Source: Thiomicrorhabdus sp. (GTDB lineage: Bacteria > Pseudomonadota > Gammaproteobacteria > Thiomicrospirales > Thiomicrospiraceae). From it: a stretch of 8,256 nt of DNA. Both the position numbers and the translations under genes were made by a program. The DNA is taken from positions 1 to 8,256 of the forward strand of contig JAKITH010000046.1 of the NCBI GenBank assembly GCA_021648185.1, read 5' to 3'. Shown here piece by piece: positions 1 through 3,883 of the stretch. The number at the start of each line of letters is the position of its first letter. Position 1 is the first letter of the stretch. Below the pieces are notes generated by a model. That model worked only from the letters and a program-made list of their open reading frames with translations. It did no database searches and had not been told where the DNA came from.

Positions 1-392
1 AAGTAACAGAGAGTTTATTAAGTGCTGATATTGAAGAAACCATTAAAAAACTAAATGCCCTTGCCGATTTAGGCATTAAAATTGCCATTGATGATTTTGG
101 GACAGGTTACTCATCCCTAGCCTATTTAAAACGATTTCCCGTAAATAAACTTAAAATAGACAAAGCATTTATTGATGATATTACAGAGCGAGAGAGCAGT
201 GATGCCGCCATTGTTCAAGCCACCATTCAAATGTCCAATGCACTCAACATCACCACCATCGCGGAAGGCGTTGAAGAACAGGAACAACTTGAATTATTGA
301 CTGCAATGGGATGCGATGAAATTCAGGGGTACTTCTTCTCAAAACCCCTTACACCAAAAAACTTACAAGCGTTTATTTTAAAACATCAATAA
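1..392 (+). CDS. EAL-domain cyclic-di-GMP phosphodiesterase, C-terminal part (5' end outside window)
   Basis: Partial gene: only the last 129 codons are present, in the frame starting at base 3, ending at TAA 390-392. It encodes the C-terminal half of an EAL domain, the family that hydrolyses cyclic-di-GMP to linear pGpG and so favours motility over biofilm life. Visible motifs, numbered within the fragment: VTES (Glu3, a metal-site position), DDFGTGYSSL (Asp30-Asp31, metal ligands), LKIDK (Lys51), AEGVE (Glu88) and QGYFFSKP (Gln108, Pro115). The spacings Asp30-Lys51 and Glu88-Gln108 match active EAL enzymes, so the visible half looks catalytically intact. The EAL signature itself and any upstream GGDEF, PAS or membrane domains lie outside the window, so input signal and cellular location are unknown. 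The gene ends shortly after the domain. Its neighbour at 464-1117 converges on it, so they are not an operon. Confidence 0.93.
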   Translation, partial: VTESLLSADIEETIKKLNALADLGIKIAIDDFGTGYSSLAYLKRFPVNKLKIDKAFIDDITERESSDAAIVQATIQMSNALNITTIAEGVEEQEQLELLTAMGCDEIQGYFFSKPLTPKNLQAFILKHQ

Positions 393-463
393 ATGAATAA
401 AAATGGATAAGAACAGTAGGTTAGCCACCTCAGGCAAAGAGCTTGTCATTTCAATACAAAACG
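393..463. other. Convergent intergenic gap, no clear terminator
   Basis: This 71-nt gap separates the stop of the EAL gene (+) from the stop of the exported protein gene (-). A bidirectional terminator would be expected here. The best inverted repeat I can find is a 4-bp stem, AGGT/ACCT with a 5-nt loop, near 418-430, and it has no U-rich tail. I therefore call no terminator. Confidence 0.5.
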
Positions 464-1117
464 TTAAACCTTTGAATGAGACCCCGTATAAATTCGTTGT
501 TTTTGTCGTTTAGTGCGTAACCATCCGAGTAGTGCAACACCTCCAAGACTGAGCATCACTAAGCTGAGAAAACTAGGGGTATTCGATTGAACAGGCACTT
601 GTGAAATTGCTGGCAACGCTAAGTGTACGGGGAAGGCAAAGGCGGGTAAGGGATTGAACGTTATCCTCTTCTCTTCCTTCGAAAAGTCGCTTAAAAAGGT
701 ATTAGGAAAGGTAACCCCTAAGTCATCCAACGACACATTTTCCGTGGACCAGTGAATGACGTTCTGTACCGACACTCCATCAAAACGGACTTCTAGCTTA
801 GCTTGCTCATTATTCAATCTAAAAGGCAAGGAGTGATCATTTTTTCCTATTAATGGAAGTCTCCACTCCGTTGGCTGGCCAACACTTTTGATACCACTCA
901 GTATTGTTTTTTGAGTACGTTGTCGGTCTAAATCTAAATACCCTTGAAGTAAGGTCGAATCAAATGGACTTCCTAGGGTTGTTACACTGGCTAGACTGCT
1001 AATCACTGCCAACTCTGCGCTTACCGCATGTTGAGGCAGGAATCCGATGCCCGCTAAAAGCGGTGTACATATAATCATACTTAATGTACGTTGACGAAGT
1101 ACCTGATAAAGATTCAA
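464..1117 (-). CDS. Small exported protein with PEP-CTERM-like C-terminal anchor, function unknown
   Basis: I do not recognise this family. Read from TTG at 1117 it is 217 residues. Residues 1-34 look like a signal peptide: basic residues Arg8 and Arg10, a hydrophobic core around 14-27, and a plausible cleavage site after AVSA at 31-34. The middle (about 35-170) is a soluble, probably beta-rich domain with no motif I can name and no conserved cysteine pattern. The end is tripartite: a Pro/Ser/Thr segment (VPVQSNTPS, 174-182), a hydrophobic helix (about 183-200), and a basic tail (RTKRQKQR, 201-208). That layout is that of PEP-CTERM-type exosortase substrates or of a simple C-terminal anchor, but the PEP triplet is absent. 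It would be held in the inner membrane facing the periplasm, or processed and released. It lies 89 nt downstream of the carbonic anhydrase gene on the same strand, which may imply a shared transcript. The start codon is uncertain: see the ribosome-binding-site entry at 1134-1138. Confidence 0.7.
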   Translation of the reverse strand: MNLYQVLRQRTLSMIICTPLLAGIGFLPQHAVSAELAVISSLASVTTLGSPFDSTLLQGYLDLDRQRTQKTILSGIKSVGQPTEWRLPLIGKNDHSLPFRLNNEQAKLEVRFDGVSVQNVIHWSTENVSLDDLGVTFPNTFLSDFSKEEKRITFNPLPAFAFPVHLALPAISQVPVQSNTPSFLSLVMLSLGGVALLGWLRTKRQKQRIYTGSHSKV

Positions 1118-1133
1118 TCTACGAATGTGTTTT

Positions 1134-1138
1134 CCCCT
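1134..1138 (-). promoter_or_regulatory. Shine-Dalgarno-like AGGGG that does not fit the TTG start
   Basis: On the minus strand AGGGG is the only good ribosome-binding site upstream of the exported protein. It lies 16 nt from the TTG at 1117, which is too far, but 7 nt from an in-frame ATT at 1126-1124, which is ideal spacing. An in-frame stop lies further upstream near 1198, and no ATG or GTG start is available between it and the TTG. The first in-frame ATG is codon 14, where the signal peptide would lose its basic start. Translation from ATT (three extra residues) is therefore worth considering, although ATT starts are rare. Confidence 0.4.
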
Positions 1139-1206
1139 ACTAAAACAATCAATACATGATATAGAACAATAATACTTCCGTATTGTATGGATTACTTAGT
1201 ATAGAG

Positions 1207-2208
1207 TCAATAAAACTCGTAAGGCAACACCTCTTTTTGCTCGGATGGCTCTAACCATGATTTCAACACGCTTCTCGCATAATTAGGTTGTATTGGACGC
1301 GCATTATTGCCCATAATCTCATTGAGCTGTTGAATCTGCTCAGCAGAAGCGTCAATGGGTTGTTTAAACACCATCCAAAGCACCCCTTCACTGCACGGAG
1401 GCGTGGTGAGTGAGCCGCTGTATTTATAAAACTCTGTATTGCCCGGTAAGAATCGAGCGGGGTTTAAACTGGCGCGGCGGTGTATCTCCTGCTTACCCAC
1501 TTTTTTAGGCAAGTTTTTCAATAATACATTTAAGGCAGGATTTGACTCACCCTCTTGAAATATCACCCCCAATACGGCATAGTTTCCATCGCCATCTCGG
1601 TGTACCATATGCACTTCCATTGGGTAATTAAAGCCATCTTTTTGATGTTCACTTGGGGTATGAAAGTGAAACTGCAACAACTCGTAACGTGCCGTTCCCA
1701 GCTTAATATAGCTTCCTAATGGGTAGTTGACCTGTATGGTATGACCTTTATTTATCACCTTTAAAGGAACATCACGGTAGTAAATATCCAGCCCAGGCAA
1801 CCCTGATGTACCCAGTGCGGATTTATCTTTTAAATTAATAGGCGACTGATTTTTACCCGCTTTACACGGCTTATTTTCAGGGGATAAATCTCCCCAATAG
1901 CGTGGCCCTTCTTTTCCAGAGTAACTCCAGTTCACATGTTTATGATTGGTATGAACAGCCCCCTCACCACGACCAATGACATTCCCTCCTTTATCTACTC
2001 TTACCTCTTGAGGTATATTCTTAGGCGTATCAGCAGCCATCAAATGAGGTTTCGGTTTTTCTCCCCCCCCCTGCATACCTTCAAGCTCTGCGCCTAAATC
2101 AATTAAAGGCGGTTCATTTGCATTTACATGCAGAGGTGTTACCACTCCCATCAAAAAAAATGAGCACATCAGTGGGGTTAACAGACCTTTTAAAGCGGGC
2201 TTTTTCAT
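1207..2208 (-). CDS. Exported alpha-class carbonic anhydrase
   Basis: Zinc enzyme interconverting CO2 and bicarbonate, here directed to the periplasm or cell surface; 333 residues from ATG 2208. Residues 1-30 form a signal peptide (MKKPALKG start, hydrophobic core, cleavage after HVNA). A Pro/Gly/Lys-rich linker of about 60 residues follows, then the alpha-CA fold from about residue 93. Zinc ligands are His181 and His183 (QFHFHTPSEH) and His200 (EVHMVH). Glu188 and Thr268/Thr269 (SLTTPPC) complete the active-site network, and His156 is a candidate proton shuttle. Cys115 and Cys272 match the disulfide of exported bacterial alpha-CAs. All key residues are present, so it should be active. In autotrophs such enzymes assist inorganic carbon supply; that role is inferred here. 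The ATG is preferred over an upstream in-frame TTG at 2226 because AGGA at 2217-2220 sits 8 nt before it and the peptide then starts with Lys-Lys. prmB lies upstream on the same strand with a 96-nt gap. Confidence 0.95.
   Translation of the reverse strand: MKKPALKGLLTPLMCSFFLMGVVTPLHVNANEPPLIDLGAELEGMQGGGEKPKPHLMAADTPKNIPQEVRVDKGGNVIGRGEGAVHTNHKHVNWSYSGKEGPRYWGDLSPENKPCKAGKNQSPINLKDKSALGTSGLPGLDIYYRDVPLKVINKGHTIQVNYPLGSYIKLGTARYELLQFHFHTPSEHQKDGFNYPMEVHMVHRDGDGNYAVLGVIFQEGESNPALNVLLKNLPKKVGKQEIHRRASLNPARFLPGNTEFYKYSGSLTTPPCSEGVLWMVFKQPIDASAEQIQQLNEIMGNNARPIQPNYARSVLKSWLEPSEQKEVLPYEFY
2063..2071 (-). repeat. Nine-base G homopolymer inside the carbonic anhydrase gene
   Basis: Nine consecutive C on the plus strand read as nine G in the coding strand, spanning the end of a Gln codon and three Gly codons (MQGGGE, residues 45-50). 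It falls in the linker between signal peptide and catalytic domain. A one-base slip would shift frame before every catalytic residue and abolish the enzyme. Confidence 0.9.
2153..2160 (-). repeat. Eight-base T run in the signal-peptide coding region of the carbonic anhydrase
   Basis: Eight A on the plus strand (eight T in the coding strand) encode Ser-Phe-Phe-Leu in the hydrophobic core of the signal peptide. On its own this is unremarkable at this base composition. It is recorded because the same gene also has a G9 run and an upstream C10 run. Confidence 0.8.
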
Positions 2209-2216
2209 AACATATG

Positions 2217-2220
2217 TCCT
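2217..2220 (-). promoter_or_regulatory. Ribosome binding site that fixes the carbonic anhydrase start
   Basis: AGGA on the minus strand, 8 nt before ATG 2208. It lies inside the longer reading frame that begins at TTG 2226, which argues that the six extra codons are untranslated leader. Confidence 0.75.
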
Positions 2221-2237
2221 ACACAATATAAAAATAA

Positions 2238-2247
2238 GGGGGGGGGG
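2238..2247 (-). repeat. Ten-base C homopolymer upstream of the carbonic anhydrase
   Basis: Ten G on the plus strand, so ten C on the sense strand of the carbonic anhydrase, lie 30-39 nt before its ATG. The flanks are AT-rich. The tract is in the zone where a promoter or leader would be. A possible arrangement puts a T-rich -35 element before it and TATATT after it, but I could not identify a convincing promoter. Confidence 0.9.
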
Positions 2248-2304
2248 AAAGAAATTTAAAGCATTAAAAGAATATAAAGCAATAACACGGCCAATTAAGC
2301 TGAT

Positions 2305-3237
2305 TTACCCCTCTTTTCTCTCGTCCAATATCGCTTGAAATACCTCAAGTTCAGACTTTTGAATGGCAAACACCCCTTCGCCCCCTTGTTCAAACTCAAA
2401 CCAAAACAGTGGCAGCTCAGGATACGTGGTTTCCATGTAATATTGAGACACGCCCACCTCCACAATCAAAACACCGTCGTCTTTTAAATAGTGCGCCGCT
2501 TCCGCTAAAATTTTACGCACTAAATCCAATCCGTCTTTACCTGCTTCTAAACCCAGTCTAGGCTCCTGTTGAAACTCTGCCGGTAACGCATCCATCTCAA
2601 TCACATCCACATACGGGGGATTAGAGACAATTAAGTCATATCGCTTACCTTCCAAGGCCGAAAACAGATCTGATTCAATGGCAAACACCCCCTCTTGCAA
2701 GCCATACAACTCAATATTTTGTTGTGCCACCGCTAAGGCAGCCGTTGAAATATCGACCAAATCTACCGTTGCATTTGGAAACGCCTGCAAAGAGGCAATT
2801 CCAATGCAACCGCTTCCGGTGCATAAATCCAACACGTCGATCACTTGATCAGGGTTCACCCACGGTTCATAACGCTGAGCAATCAACTCTGCAATGGGAG
2901 AGCGTGGCACTAAAGTGGACTCATTGACTTTAAAACGCATCCCTGCAAACCAAGCCTCTCCCGTTAAGTAGGCCGCAGGTTTTCGGCTCTCTATCCGACG
3001 TTTAAATAACTCGGTGACCTGCTGTTTTTCGACCATTGTTAGCCGAGATAACCAGTAATTTTCAGGCACTTCCCATGGCAAATTTAACACATAAAATGTC
3101 AGGACTTTCGACTCATCAAAGGCGTTGTCCGTACCATGTCCAAAAAACAGATCGGCTTGGCGAAATAATGTTCCGCCCCAGCGTACAAAATCGATGACGC
3201 TTTCCAGCCCTTCATATTGATAATTTAGATTTGTCAT
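2305..3237 (-). CDS. prmB: Ribosomal protein L3 N5-glutamine methyltransferase
   Basis: Uses S-adenosylmethionine to methylate the side-chain amide of a glutamine in 50S ribosomal protein L3, a cytoplasmic step tied to ribosome assembly. The 310-residue length equals that of Escherichia coli PrmB and the resemblance runs end to end, including the N-terminal helical domain with FGHGTDN (32-38) and the linker segment LVPRSPI (109-115). The Rossmann-type methyltransferase domain shows motif I, LDLCTGSGCIG (136-146), an acidic SAM-binding position at Asp162 (VDIS), and the catalytic NPPY (206-209) that binds the substrate glutamine. EVG (260-262) and GGEGVF (285-290) are also conserved. These features, above all the L3-type N-terminus, favour PrmB over PrmC, which targets release factors. 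The start is ATG 3237 with AGGGG at 3243-3247, 5 nt upstream. The gene begins 12 nt after the mogA stop on the same strand, so the two are probably co-transcribed. Confidence 0.95.
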   Translation of the reverse strand: MTNLNYQYEGLESVIDFVRWGGTLFRQADLFFGHGTDNAFDESKVLTFYVLNLPWEVPENYWLSRLTMVEKQQVTELFKRRIESRKPAAYLTGEAWFAGMRFKVNESTLVPRSPIAELIAQRYEPWVNPDQVIDVLDLCTGSGCIGIASLQAFPNATVDLVDISTAALAVAQQNIELYGLQEGVFAIESDLFSALEGKRYDLIVSNPPYVDVIEMDALPAEFQQEPRLGLEAGKDGLDLVRKILAEAAHYLKDDGVLIVEVGVSQYYMETTYPELPLFWFEFEQGGEGVFAIQKSELEVFQAILDERKEG

Positions 3238-3249
3238 AGCAGCCCCTTT

Positions 3250-3801
3250 TTATGATTTCTTAATGGCATGTTTTGGTCGAAACCCTTTTACAAAAGCATC
3301 GTCTGTTTCAAGGTATGCGCCCTCAATCAAATCAATACAATAAGGTACGGCTGGAAAAACAGCCTCCAAACACTCCCCAATGGCCGAGGGTTTACCCGGT
3401 AGATTAATGATTAAACAGGAACCACGTGTCCCTGCTATTTGGCGCGATAAAATCGCAGTGGGTACATATTGCAGTGAGACCGTGCGCATTTGTTCAGCAA
3501 AACCGTCTAAAATCTTATCACACACATTGGCAGTGGCCTCTGGTGTTACATCGCGTTTAGCAGGGCCGGTGCCCCCCGTGGTTACAATTAAGCTACATCC
3601 CTCTACATCCGCCAATTCAATTAACGTTTGTTCAATCAGTGACTGTTCATCGGCAATCACTCTTGCCACCGCGGTCCAATCACTTTTTAATGCCTTTGCC
3701 ATCCACGCTTGCATCGCGGGGCCGCCTAAATCTTCATACTCTCCACTACTAGCACGATCCGATACGGTTACAAATCCAATGTTAGTTTTACACTTTTCCA
3801 T
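3250..3801 (-). CDS. mogA: Molybdopterin adenylyltransferase
   Basis: Catalyses adenylation of molybdopterin with ATP, the step before molybdate insertion in molybdenum cofactor synthesis; cytoplasmic, trimeric in the known family. The protein is collinear with E. coli MogA: SDRASSGEYED near the N-terminus, VTTGGTGPAKRDVTPEAT (the cofactor-binding signature), GFAEQMR, PTAILSRQ, LIINLPGKP and VPYCIDLIEG. I choose ATG 3801 (183 residues, MEKCK). It aligns with the E. coli start, has AGAGG at 3807-3811 spaced 5 nt away, and leaves room for the lon promoter. The frame stays open to an ATG at 3867 (205 residues), but those 22 extra residues resemble nothing in the family and would overlap the divergent lon promoter. 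The gene heads a probable transcript with prmB. The presence of mogA implies that the organism makes at least one molybdoenzyme, none of which is in the window. Confidence 0.94.
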   Translation of the reverse strand: MEKCKTNIGFVTVSDRASSGEYEDLGGPAMQAWMAKALKSDWTAVARVIADEQSLIEQTLIELADVEGCSLIVTTGGTGPAKRDVTPEATANVCDKILDGFAEQMRTVSLQYVPTAILSRQIAGTRGSCLIINLPGKPSAIGECLEAVFPAVPYCIDLIEGAYLETDDAFVKGFRPKHAIKKS

Positions 3802-3806
3802 CACAG

Positions 3807-3811
3807 CCTCT
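3807..3811 (-). promoter_or_regulatory. Ribosome binding site supporting the short mogA start
   Basis: AGAGG on the minus strand, 5 nt before ATG 3801. The alternative upstream ATG at 3867 has only a weaker CAGG spaced 4 nt from it. The site overlaps the -35 element of the lon promoter on the other strand by two bases. Confidence 0.65.
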
Positions 3812-3841
3812 TGAATCTCGTTATCATTGTCCGCATATAAT
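3810..3841 (+). promoter_or_regulatory. Sigma-32-like heat-shock promoter of lon, overlapping a sigma-70-type -10
   Basis: CTTGAAT at 3810-3816 and CCGCATAT at 3831-3838 are separated by 14 nt. The known sigma-32 (RpoH) consensus is CTTGAAA, about 11-16 nt, then CCCCATNT; each box differs from it at one base. The position fits lon, a classical heat-shock gene: transcription would start about 38-40 nt before ATG 3884. A perfect TATAAT at 3836-3841 overlaps the downstream box; paired with TTGAAT at 3811-3816 the spacer is 19 nt, so a housekeeping promoter could share the site. The element lies in the divergent mogA-lon gap, so RNA polymerase bound here could interfere with mogA transcription. 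Confidence 0.65.
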
Positions 3842-3883
3842 ACCGTATTCTCTTTAAATATAAGCATTTAACCTGAAACCACT

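Noticed and set aside
1118..1206. Hairpin AATAC-GGAA-GTATT as a terminator after the carbonic anhydrase
   Set aside because: The stem is only 5 AT-rich base pairs and lacks a clean U run, so it is not convincing.
2206..2226. Lipoprotein signal in the carbonic anhydrase (LTPLMC)
   Set aside because: The cysteine lies before the hydrophobic core and the preceding residues do not fit a lipobox; an ordinary signal peptide cleaved after HVNA explains the sequence.
3380..3814. 144-codon open frame on the plus strand
   Set aside because: It lies antisense within mogA, has no family resemblance, and is explained as a shadow of a well-supported gene.
3802..3867. 22-residue N-terminal extension of MogA from ATG 3867
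   Set aside because: It does not align with MogA proteins, overlaps the lon promoter, and the ATG at 3801 has a better ribosome binding site.
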